Shown here: piece after piece, positions 35,717 to 42,942 of the stretch
Layout: every line of letters begins with the position of its first letter
How positions within the stretch are numbered: the stretch's first letter is position 1
DNA from: an uncultured Flavobacteriales bacterium
GTDB taxonomy: Bacteria > Bacteroidota > Bacteroidia > Flavobacteriales > UBA1820
Direction of reading: 5' to 3'
Assembly (NCBI GenBank): GCA_959608625.1
Contig: CAUHQV010000010.1
Coordinates: forward strand, 1 to 64,000
DNA length: 64,000 bases
Translations under genes and position numbers: made by a program
The notes under the pieces: model-generated
The model's input: only the letters and a program-made list of their open reading frames with translations
What the model was told of the DNA's origin: nothing
The model's database searches: none

Positions 35717-36214
35717 ATGAAAAATATCAGCGGTGTATTAGAAAAATACCGGAAAGCATACCCAAACAATGAAGATGCCGTTTGGTGTATCATTGAAAAG
35801 CTGGGAACAGCCCTCGAAAAACAAAACGCAGAAGAAGCGGAACGTATGTGCTATCTTCTCCATGAAGAATTTTGCGGCCCGCATTTCGACAAAGAATTGG
35901 CCGAAGAAGCGGTAAGCAAAATGTACCATAAATCAGCTTCCGGCGAAATTATTCGGGGCGGCCGTTGGAATATCGATCAGGTTCGGGAAATATTCTCGAC
36001 CAATAAAGGTCATTTTAAAAATCCGCAGGATAACGCATATGACCTATATGTAGCTCTGAATGCTATGTATAACGATCTTGGAGATCAATTCAAAAAAGAT
36101 TTCGGCGGCGAACATGAAAAGAAGCTGGTAGAATATACCATTGAATTCTGGTTCCAGGATGACGATGCGCCGGATGGTAAAATATGGCGGTATATGGTAG
36201 CCATGCAAAACTGA
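35717..36214 (+). CDS. Hypothetical phage-type protein
   Basis: The 165-residue protein (MKNISGVLEKYRKAYPNNED) is soluble and acidic, with EAERMCYLLHEEFCGPHFD, GGRWNIDQVREIF and the end FWFQDDDAPDGKIWRYMVAM. It resembles a family of unknown function that I recall from Bacteroidota prophages between the tail and head gene blocks, but I cannot confirm a name. It is intact and the best-preserved phage-like gene in this end of the element. Confidence 0.6.
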   Translation: MKNISGVLEKYRKAYPNNEDAVWCIIEKLGTALEKQNAEEAERMCYLLHEEFCGPHFDKELAEEAVSKMYHKSASGEIIRGGRWNIDQVREIFSTNKGHFKNPQDNAYDLYVALNAMYNDLGDQFKKDFGGEHEKKLVEYTIEFWFQDDDAPDGKIWRYMVAMQN

Positions 36215-36299
36215 TGCTCTATTTTCCGTGCATTTTTCGGCAGTCATCCGGGAGGCTTTTTCTTCAGGTGACTGCCGATTTGTATAAACCCATAAACTG

Positions 36300-36401
36300 A
36301 TGGAGGATATGGTTGCAATAACAGCTTATTTATTGTCCCTGGGTATGTGGATCATATCTGGGAGATTGCGTGATGCCAAAAATAAAATAAAGGGCAAATG
36401 A
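36300..36401 (+). CDS. Small hydrophobic ORF
   Basis: A 33-residue frame MEDMVAITAYLLSLGMWIIS followed by GRLRDAKNKIKGK: one membrane helix and a basic tail. It overlaps the next small frame by ATGA, typical of packed phage genes. Too short to assign. Confidence 0.3.
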   Translation: MEDMVAITAYLLSLGMWIISGRLRDAKNKIKGK

Positions 36402-36511
36402 GACAAATAAAAGAATTGGAACTCGATACTTGCATCGGAATGATGGACGAGATTTGTAGCGCATGGGAGTTTAATATGCTACTTTCGCGGATTATTTTTT
36501 TGCTTGAATAA
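36398..36511 (+). CDS. Small ORF coupled to the preceding one, perhaps truncated
   Basis: A 37-residue frame MRQIKELELDTCIGMMDEIC followed by SAWEFNMLLSRIIFLLE. The start overlaps the preceding stop (ATGA). The first half looks like a phage protein N terminus, and the end runs into AT-rich sequence, so it may be cut short by the deletion that formed the right end of the element. Confidence 0.3.
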   Translation: MRQIKELELDTCIGMMDEICSAWEFNMLLSRIIFLLE

Positions 36512-36663
36512 TAGAAGAATATTGTATCTTTATTTATGCGGATAGAGTGCTTTCTTATGGGTAAAATACTCCTTTCGTTTACTAATAGTTTACTATTTAT
36601 GTTAATATGTATTTTTATTGATTTGTAAATCATATATTTAAAATAAAAAATATATGGATTTCT

Positions 36664-36766
36664 AATCAGCCGGTCGTGGGTTCGAACCCCTCCCGGAACA
36701 CTAAATTGCAAAAAGATGTGAGTCAGCAATTTAAAATCCTCTGAATGTCGTTTCAGGGGCTTTTTT
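36664..36766 (+). repeat. attR-like direct repeat (tRNA 3' end and terminator copy)
   Basis: The second copy of the tRNA-Lys 3' end. The 29-base core is 36687-36715, followed by the terminator copy at 36737-36766. Left of the core the sequence AATCAGCCGGTCGTGGG is tRNA-like but differs from tRNA-Lys, as expected if it derives from the attachment site carried by the element. Confidence 0.85.
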
Positions 36767-36822
36767 CTTTACCTACATTAGTTAATAATGCCCGCATTTA
36801 TCAGTTTTTTGAGTTAAGTTTC

Positions 36823-36830
36823 TACATTTG
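36823..36830 (+). promoter_or_regulatory. Predicted deacetylase promoter -7 element
   Basis: TACATTTG, 44 bp before the ATG at 36875; the -33 box is not clear. Confidence 0.4.
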
Positions 36831-36874
36831 TTGGACAATTGTTGTCAAAATTAATACTTCACAAATTTCCTGAC

Positions 36875-37693
36875 ATGAAAAAAACAATCCTTTCCGTATT
36901 TGTGCTTGCCGCTTTGATGGTAGTCGTGGGCTGTGGTAAAAAAAAGGAGCTCGTCCTGGTGAACGACCAGTATGGCGTGGCGCAAAAGATAAATCCCGAT
37001 GAAAAATCCGTATACCTGGTCTTTACCGGGCATTACAGTACGGACGACGACGGATACTTTGAAAATTTCGACGGCGCGGCGCCGGTCGTGGAGATATTGG
37101 CCGAACATGGGGTTAAGGGGTCTTTCTTCCCTACCGGGAATTGTTTCCGCGTGGAAAAGTACCAGCAAACCCTCAAGGATATCATAGAGCAGGGCCATTA
37201 TTTGTCTGCACACTCCGACAAACATCTTTTGCTTTGCTCGTACGAGGATCGGAATGTGAACCTAGTGACGGAGGACTCCCTGGCACGAGACATTCAGGGA
37301 ATGGAAGCCGAACTCGAAAAACTAGGGCTGAAGAAAGAGCAGTACCAATGGATGATCCCGCCTTATGAATATTACAATCAGTTCAGCGCCGATGCTTTGC
37401 GCAAATTGGGATATAAGTTGGTCAATCCGACCGAGGGGTTGGTAACCGGGCTGGATTGGATGGGCCCGGAGGATCCTTCCTACCATTCGGCTCAGCAATT
37501 GCTCGACAATATCTGGAATTATGAGAAAGAACATACCCTCAACGGAACCGTTATCCTGGTACATGCGATGAATTACCCGAATCGTACCGACGACGATAGG
37601 TTATACACGCACTTGGGGGAAATCATCGAAAAACTGAAAGAGAAGGGGTATAGCTTTAAGACGTTCAAGGATGTGATCGAGGCCGAAAAGTAG
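36875..37693 (+). CDS. Polysaccharide deacetylase family lipoprotein
   Basis: The ATG at 36875 gives a 272-residue protein with a lipoprotein signal (MKKTILSVFVLAALMVVVGC, lipidated C20); an upstream TTG frame is not used. The NodB-fold is visible as YLVFTGHYSTDDDGYFENFD (in place of the usual TFDDG), EHGVKGSFFPTGNCF, the HxxxH metal pair HSDKH, the PPYEYYN segment and the C-terminal VILVHAMN. Such enzymes de-N-acetylate or de-O-acetylate glycans. The first motif is divergent (DDDG preceded by GHYST), as in a subgroup seen in Bacteroidota, so the substrate is open. It is the first host gene after the element. Confidence 0.82.
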   Translation: MKKTILSVFVLAALMVVVGCGKKKELVLVNDQYGVAQKINPDEKSVYLVFTGHYSTDDDGYFENFDGAAPVVEILAEHGVKGSFFPTGNCFRVEKYQQTLKDIIEQGHYLSAHSDKHLLLCSYEDRNVNLVTEDSLARDIQGMEAELEKLGLKKEQYQWMIPPYEYYNQFSADALRKLGYKLVNPTEGLVTGLDWMGPEDPSYHSAQQLLDNIWNYEKEHTLNGTVILVHAMNYPNRTDDDRLYTHLGEIIEKLKEKGYSFKTFKDVIEAEK

Positions 37694-37706
37694 TAGGACT
37701 GCCCTT

Positions 37707-37753
37707 GGCAAACAAAAGGCTCGCAAACATTGTTTGCGGGCCTTTTGTTTGCC
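37707..37753. terminator. Long hairpin terminator after the deacetylase
   Basis: GGCAAACAAAAGGCtCGCAAACA pairs with its complement in TGTTTGCGgGCCTTTTGTTTGCC, a stem of over 20 bp containing one mismatch. Confidence 0.75.
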
Positions 37754-37811
37754 ACTGGAGGTATCCCGGATGGGAAAAGGGTTTTATGTAAGCAAAGTTG
37801 TCCCTTATAAA

Positions 37812-37843
37812 AAATCCGCCCCGGAAATTTCCGGGGCGGATTT
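37812..37843 (-). terminator. ppdK terminator
   Basis: AAATCCGCCCCGGAAA / TTTCCGGGGCGGATTT is an uninterrupted palindrome 20 bp beyond the ppdK stop codon. Confidence 0.8.
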
Positions 37844-37863
37844 GCATATATAGAAGCGTCTGA

Positions 37864-40596
37864 TTACTTCTTGTGCATCAGGGCTGCCTGAGCGGCTGCC
37901 AGACGGGCGATAGGCACGCGGAACGGCGAGCAGGAAACGTAGTTCATGCCTACCTTGTCGCAGAAGATAACCGAAGAAGGTTCTCCTCCATGCTCTCCGC
38001 AGATACCCACCTTCAGGTCGGCATTGGTCGAGCGACCTTTCTTCACACCCATTTCTACCAGCTGGCCTACGCCTTCCTGGTCGAGGACAGCGAACGGATC
38101 CGTTTTAAGGATGCCTTTCTTGATGTACTCGGGAAGGAACTTACCGGCGTCGTCGCGGGAGTATCCGAAGGTCATCTGTGTAAGGTCGTTGGTACCGAAC
38201 GAGAAGAACTCGGCCACTTCGGCGATCTGATCGGCGGTCAGGGCGGCACGCGGGATCTCGATCATCGTTCCAAGCATGTAGTCCACTTTCACCTTCTTCT
38301 CGGCGAATACCTTTTCGGCCGTTTCGCGGATGATGGCTGCCTGCTGTTTGAGCTCCTTGACGGTGCCGACCAGCGGAACCATGATCTCGGGCTTCGGGTC
38401 GAGGCCTTTTTTCTTCAGGTTGCAGGCAGCCTCGATAATGGCGCGGGCCTGCATTTCGGTAATCTCCGGATAAGTGATACCCAAACGGCAACCGCGGTGA
38501 CCGAGCATCGGGTTGAATTCGTGCAGGGAATCTACTTTCTGTTTTACCTTCTTGGCAGAAATGCCGAGCTTTTCAGCCATGTATTTCTGGGAAGCAGGAT
38601 CGTTCGGGGTGAACTCGTGCAAAGGCGGGTCGAGCAGGCGGATAGTTACACCCAGTCCGTCCATAGCCTTGAGGATACCCTCGAAGTCGGCGCGCTGTAC
38701 CGGCAGGATCTTTGCCAAAGCGGCGCGGCGCTGTTCTACGGTATCGGAAAGGATCATTTCGCGCATAGCGTCGATACGGTCGCCTTCGAAGAACATATGC
38801 TCCGTACGGCACAGACCTACACCTTTTGCACCGAAGTCGCGGGCCACTTGGGCATCGTGCGGGGTATCGGCATTGGTGCGGACATACATGCGGGTATGCT
38901 TTTCAGCCAGCTTCATGATGGTCTTGAAGTCTTCGTTCAGGGTAGCGGCAGCGGTTTCCACCTGTCCCGCATACACCTCACCCGTCGAACCGTTCAGGGA
39001 GATCCAATCGCCTTCCTTGACAACGGTGTTGCCGATGGTGAATACTCGTTTCTGGTAGTCTACGATCACTTCGCCGGCTCCCGACACGCAGCATTTACCC
39101 ATGCCGCGCGCCACAACGGCCGCGTGGGAGGTCATCCCGCCGCGGGCGGTCAGGATGCCTTCGGATACGTGCATACCGCGCAGGTCTTCAGGGGAAGTTT
39201 CCTGACGCACGAGGATCACTTTCTCGCCGCGGGTTTTCCAGTCTTCTGCCTCATCGGCGAAGAATACTACGCGTCCGCAGGCAGCGCCGGGGGAAGCGGG
39301 AAGTCCTTTGGTCATCACTTTGGCGGCTTTCAGAGCAGCCTTGTCGAATACCGGGTGGAGCAGTTCGTCGAGTTTGTTCGGTTCCAGGCGGAGAAGGGCG
39401 GTCTTTTCGTCGATCATACCCTGTTTGACCATATCGGCAGCGATCTTGACCATGGCCGTTCCGGTACGTTTACCGTTACGGGTCTGGAGCATCCAGAGTT
39501 TACCGTCCTGAATGGTGAACTCCATATCCTGCATATCGCGGAAGTGGTTTTCCAGTTTCTCCTGGGTGGCGTTCAGCGCGGCGTAAGCTTCCGGCATAGA
39601 CTCCTCGAGGGAAGGGAATTTCGCCTTGCGGTCCTTTTCGGAAACACCCTGGAGTTTGGCCCAGCGAAGCGAGCCTTCCTTGGTGATTTCCTGAGGCGTG
39701 CGAATACCGGCAACCACGTCCTCACCCTGTGCGTCGATCAGGTATTCACCGTTGAACAGGTCTTCTCCGGTGGCGGCGTCGCGCGAGAAACATACGCCGG
39801 TGGCGGAATTCAGGCCCATGTTACCGTAAACCATCGACTGTACGTTAACAGCCGTACCCCATTCTTCGGGGATCTGGTTGAGCTGGCGGTAAAGCACGGC
39901 ACGCTCGGTGTTCCAGGAATCGAACACGGCGCAGACAGCGCCCCAGAGCTGGTCCCAGGGATTGGTCGGGAATTCTTTGCCTGTACGTTTTTTCACGACT
40001 TTCTTGAAAGCCTCTACGAGTTTCTTCAGGTCTTCTACCGAGAATTCGGTGTCCTGTTTAAGACCACGGGCGGTTTTGAGTTTGTCGATCTCTACTTCGA
40101 AAGGATCGTGCTCGCCTTTGGCAGCTTCCACACCCATTACCACGTCGCCGTACATCTGGATGAAGCGGCGGTAGGAGTCCCAGGCAAAACGCGAGTTGCC
40201 CGATTTCTCGGCCAGCAGTTTTACAGCGTCGTCGTTGATGCCCAGGTTCAGTACCGTGTTCATCATACCCGGCATGGATACGCGGGCACCCGAGCGTACG
40301 GATACCATCAGAGGGAATGCCTCTCCCTTAGATCCGAACTTGGCGTTCATGATCTTTTCCATGTGGGCGATGCCAGCCTTTACATCCTTTTCTATCAGTT
40401 TTACCACAGCGTCCTTGCCCTTCTGGTTGTAAAGGGTGCAGGCTTCGGTGGTAATAGTGAATCCGGCGGGAACGGGAAGTCCCAGTAAGTTCATCTCGGC
40501 AAGGTTGGCACCTTTACCGCCAAGCAGGTTTTTCATGTCTGCTTTTCCTTCGGCTTTTCCGTCGCCGAACGTGTAAACATACTTTACGTTACTCAT
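37864..40596 (-). CDS. ppdK: Pyruvate, phosphate dikinase
   Basis: PPDK interconverts pyruvate, ATP and phosphate with phosphoenolpyruvate, AMP and pyrophosphate, linking glycolysis and gluconeogenesis in anaerobes. The 910 residues hold the N-terminal ATP-grasp part (GGKGANLAEMNLLGLPVPAG). The central swivelling phosphohistidine domain contains GGMTSHAAVVARGMGKCCVS with catalytic H491, and the C-terminal PEP/pyruvate barrel ends with GICGEHGGEPSSV and the catalytic cysteine region. Length and start (MSNVKYVYTFGDGKAEGK) are as in other Bacteroidota. It is monocistronic between its own promoter and a terminator. Confidence 0.97.
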   Translation of the reverse strand: MSNVKYVYTFGDGKAEGKADMKNLLGGKGANLAEMNLLGLPVPAGFTITTEACTLYNQKGKDAVVKLIEKDVKAGIAHMEKIMNAKFGSKGEAFPLMVSVRSGARVSMPGMMNTVLNLGINDDAVKLLAEKSGNSRFAWDSYRRFIQMYGDVVMGVEAAKGEHDPFEVEIDKLKTARGLKQDTEFSVEDLKKLVEAFKKVVKKRTGKEFPTNPWDQLWGAVCAVFDSWNTERAVLYRQLNQIPEEWGTAVNVQSMVYGNMGLNSATGVCFSRDAATGEDLFNGEYLIDAQGEDVVAGIRTPQEITKEGSLRWAKLQGVSEKDRKAKFPSLEESMPEAYAALNATQEKLENHFRDMQDMEFTIQDGKLWMLQTRNGKRTGTAMVKIAADMVKQGMIDEKTALLRLEPNKLDELLHPVFDKAALKAAKVMTKGLPASPGAACGRVVFFADEAEDWKTRGEKVILVRQETSPEDLRGMHVSEGILTARGGMTSHAAVVARGMGKCCVSGAGEVIVDYQKRVFTIGNTVVKEGDWISLNGSTGEVYAGQVETAAATLNEDFKTIMKLAEKHTRMYVRTNADTPHDAQVARDFGAKGVGLCRTEHMFFEGDRIDAMREMILSDTVEQRRAALAKILPVQRADFEGILKAMDGLGVTIRLLDPPLHEFTPNDPASQKYMAEKLGISAKKVKQKVDSLHEFNPMLGHRGCRLGITYPEITEMQARAIIEAACNLKKKGLDPKPEIMVPLVGTVKELKQQAAIIRETAEKVFAEKKVKVDYMLGTMIEIPRAALTADQIAEVAEFFSFGTNDLTQMTFGYSRDDAGKFLPEYIKKGILKTDPFAVLDQEGVGQLVEMGVKKGRSTNADLKVGICGEHGGEPSSVIFCDKVGMNYVSCSPFRVPIARLAAAQAALMHKK

Positions 40597-40959
40597 AATG
40601 TGTTTGGTTTGTGACCCGCGCCCTCGGGTCGCGGATCGTGATTATTTTGAATTACTTTTTTCAAAAATAACTGATACTCAGTCGATAACAGGGTGGGCCA
40701 TTATCCATTTGAGATGCTTGCGAAATTAGGTCTTTTTTTCGGAAAAATAAAGGATTATAACGATCTTTTTTTAACCACTTGCGGGCTAAAAGCTTGAATA
40801 TGTAATTCGTAGGTGGCAGCCTGTGCGAATACCCCGATCAAATACACTGATTTTCAGATTTTTCTTTGGCGCAAAGGGATGAAAAAAAACGGGTTTCGTT
40901 TTGGATGATAACGGATTATTTGCTAAATTGCTGTACCCAACCTAAAACCTAAACCCGAT
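40597..40959. promoter_or_regulatory. Divergent ppdK / EamA intergenic region with leader hairpin
   Basis: The 363-bp gap holds a minus-strand -7 element TATTTTTG (40669-40662) for ppdK, 65 bp before its ATG. A small hairpin GACCCG-cgccct-CGGGTC (40613-40630) lies in the ppdK leader. The right part is AT-rich with no gene; no clear promoter for the EamA gene was identified. Confidence 0.4.
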
Positions 40960-41871
40960 ATGGACAAGTCACTACGTCCCCATATTGCCCTTTTGGCGTG
41001 TAACGTCATTTGGGCGCTCGATTACCCGTTTTATAAGATTGTAATGCCCCAGTATATCTCGCCGCTGGCTATGGCCACTTCCGCGGTTGTGATAGCGGCT
41101 TTGCTTTCCCTGGCCACGCTCCCTTTTAGTCCTTGGGAGAAAGTGGATAAAAAAGACATCCCTAAGCTGTTAGGGGCTGCGCTGCTGATCACCGCCCTGC
41201 GGAAAATTTTCCTGATGGAAGGAGTGGCACATACCAGCCCGGTAGACGGATCGGTCATCGGCACGCTGATCCCGATCTTCGTGTTGATATTGTCCGTGAT
41301 CATCGGGATCGACAAGTTCACGCCTAAGCGGATCATAGGAGTTTTGTTCGCTGCCGGCGGAGCGGCGGCCGTGATCCTGATGGGGAGTTCTTCCTCCCAT
41401 CCGTCGTCGACCCTGTACGGAAACCTGTTCGTGCTGTTATGCGTATTTTTTACAGCCTTTTATATGGTGTGGGTCAAAAAACTGCTCCTTAAATACAAAA
41501 CGATGACAGTCCTGCGGTGGATCTATTGTGCAGGAGCTCTGATGATGCTGCCGTTCGGGGCGCCGGCCATCGTCCACACGGATTATGCGGCTTTCACGCA
41601 TCCGGTACTCTGGGCTTACCTATTTGTGCTGTTGTTGCCGACTTTCCTGCCCAACCTGTTGCAGGCTTACGGATTGAAATACGTCAAGCCGATGGTCAGC
41701 AGTATGTACGCCTACATAGGCCCGATCATCGCTACGGCAGTCTCCCTGTGGATGGGGCAGGATAAGCTGCACTGGGATACGGTGCTGGCGGCTATGGCCA
41801 TTTTCTTCGGTATTTACCTGGTGATCCGCTCTTACCGGCCGCCGATTCCGGCCATACATATGGATCATTAA
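40960..41871 (+). CDS. EamA/DMT family transporter
   Basis: The 303-residue protein has the ten-helix, two-repeat layout of the drug/metabolite transporter superfamily: a first EamA unit from HIALLACNVIWALDYPFYKI to about residue 145, and a second from FVLLCVFFTAFYMVWVKKLL to the end. Loops are short and basic residues lie on the inside. Substrates of this family range from amino acids to nucleotides and cannot be predicted. It stands alone, convergent with fmt across 12 bp, so the two mRNAs overlap or share a termination zone. Confidence 0.88.
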   Translation: MDKSLRPHIALLACNVIWALDYPFYKIVMPQYISPLAMATSAVVIAALLSLATLPFSPWEKVDKKDIPKLLGAALLITALRKIFLMEGVAHTSPVDGSVIGTLIPIFVLILSVIIGIDKFTPKRIIGVLFAAGGAAAVILMGSSSSHPSSTLYGNLFVLLCVFFTAFYMVWVKKLLLKYKTMTVLRWIYCAGALMMLPFGAPAIVHTDYAAFTHPVLWAYLFVLLLPTFLPNLLQAYGLKYVKPMVSSMYAYIGPIIATAVSLWMGQDKLHWDTVLAAMAIFFGIYLVIRSYRPPIPAIHMDH

Positions 41872-41883
41872 ATAAGGAAAAAT

Positions 41884-42840
41884 TTACAAAAAACGTTCGT
41901 CCCCGGCTGGGCGGAAACCGTTGAGGAAATCAGCGGCGGACATCCGTTTTTTCCCTTCCGGCTGTACTTCCAGTAGCTCCACGAAGAAATCCGAGCATCC
42001 GGCCAAAAGGCGTTTTCCCTCGATGCGTATTTGCCCGTAGTAGCCTCCGGTGGGAATGTCCGTCACAGATGCTTTGTATATTTTCAACGGCAGCGCTTCC
42101 TCTTTGCTCCACAGCAGTGTATAGGCGCCCGGTACGGGAGAAAGTCCGCGGACGTAGTTCACCGTTTCCTGCGCAGGGCGGGTCCAACGCACCAGGGTGT
42201 CGGGTTTGAATATCTTCGGGGCGGGTTTCGGATCTTCGGCCGGCTTTTGGGGCTTGGGCTGTGCCTGGCCTGTGCGGAGGAGCTCGACTGTATCGACGGT
42301 GAGTGTGCGCCCCAGTTCCGCCAGTTTGTAATACAGAGTGCCGAAATCGTCTGCGGGGAGGATATCCGCCTCCCGTTGTAGTAGGATGTGCCCTGTGTCT
42401 ATATCTTCGTCCAGCAGGAAGGTGGTCAGACCGGTTTTCGTTTCCCCGCGGATAATGGCCCAGTTGATAGGGGCGGCGCCCCGGTAGTCGGGCAGCAGGG
42501 AGGCGTGCAGGTTAAATGTCCCCAGGGAGGGCATGCGCCATACTTCGCGGGGCAGCATTCGGAATGCCACCACGACGAACAGGTCGGCGTCGATCTCTTT
42601 TAGTTCTTTCAGGAAAGTTTCATCGCGAAGTTTTTCAGGTTGGAGGATGCGGAGCCCTTTGTCCTGTGCGAAGGTTTTCACGGTGCTGGGGGTCATTTTT
42701 TTGCCCCGTCCGGCGGGTTTGTCGGGTGCGGTCACGACGGCGCTGACGGTGTATCCGGCTTCGAGCAGGGCGTCCAGTTGGACAGCGGCGAACTCGGGGG
42801 TTCCCATAAATACGATCTTAAGGTCTTTTTTGTCTTTCAT
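41884..42840 (-). CDS. fmt: Methionyl-tRNA formyltransferase
   Basis: Fmt formylates the initiator Met-tRNA using 10-formyltetrahydrofolate. The 318-residue protein shows the N-terminal formyltransferase fold (IVFMGTPEFAAVQLDALLEA), the active-site SLLPDYRGAAPINWAII with the conserved His and Asn upstream (FNLHASLLP), and the C-terminal OB-fold that grips the tRNA (TLVRWTRPAQETVNYVRGLS). Length and start are normal. It follows recQ on the same strand after 102 bp, but a palindromic hairpin and a well-spaced promoter between them suggest its own transcript. Confidence 0.97.
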   Translation of the reverse strand: MKDKKDLKIVFMGTPEFAAVQLDALLEAGYTVSAVVTAPDKPAGRGKKMTPSTVKTFAQDKGLRILQPEKLRDETFLKELKEIDADLFVVVAFRMLPREVWRMPSLGTFNLHASLLPDYRGAAPINWAIIRGETKTGLTTFLLDEDIDTGHILLQREADILPADDFGTLYYKLAELGRTLTVDTVELLRTGQAQPKPQKPAEDPKPAPKIFKPDTLVRWTRPAQETVNYVRGLSPVPGAYTLLWSKEEALPLKIYKASVTDIPTGGYYGQIRIEGKRLLAGCSDFFVELLEVQPEGKKRMSAADFLNGFRPAGDERFL

Positions 42841-42874
42841 CTGCTTTCGGCCACGGCCGTATTTTTCTTCCGTA

Positions 42875-42905
42875 CAAATATAGTTTTTCTTTTATTGCCC
42901 TCAAA
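42875..42905 (-). promoter_or_regulatory. Predicted fmt promoter
   Basis: On the minus strand TTTG (42905-42902), a 19-base spacer and TATATTTG (42882-42875), 34 bp before the start codon: one of the best promoter matches in the window. Confidence 0.6.
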
Positions 42906-42906
42906 C

Positions 42907-42928
42907 GCGCGCGGCGTGAGCCGCGCGC
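42907..42928. terminator. GC-rich hairpin between recQ and fmt
   Basis: GCGCGCGGC-gtga-GCCGCGCGC is a perfect 9-bp stem 15 bp beyond the recQ stop. It lacks a real T run, so it may be a weak terminator or an mRNA-end stabiliser. Confidence 0.5.
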
Positions 42929-42942
42929 AGGCCGAAGGCCTG

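Larger units (their letters stand above)
23180..36715. mobile_element. Integrated element in tRNA-Lys (decayed prophage-like island)
   Basis: A segment of about 13.5 kb is bounded by direct copies of the tRNA-Lys 3' end. Next to the tRNA is a recombinase gene truncated before its catalytic domain. At the other end are phage lysis-type genes (holin, DUF5675) and small phage-like ORFs. The middle is an RHS toxin cassette and an IS1595-type relic. With no working integrase and no capsid, portal or terminase genes visible, the element cannot move by itself. The order suggests a prophage, reduced by deletion and then used as landing site for the RHS cassette. Confidence 0.8.

Noticed and set aside
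36664..36700. A second, complete tRNA gene at the right end of the element
   Set aside because: Only the 3' half is present; upstream sequence is AT-rich and cannot form the acceptor and D arms.
36352..36729. Minus-strand frame of 125 residues ending over the right att repeat
   Set aside because: It would begin in tRNA-derived sequence and is made of AT-rich low-complexity codons.
37873..40488. 871-residue plus-strand frame opposite ppdK
   Set aside because: Antisense shadow of ppdK, rich in residues expected from reversed codons.
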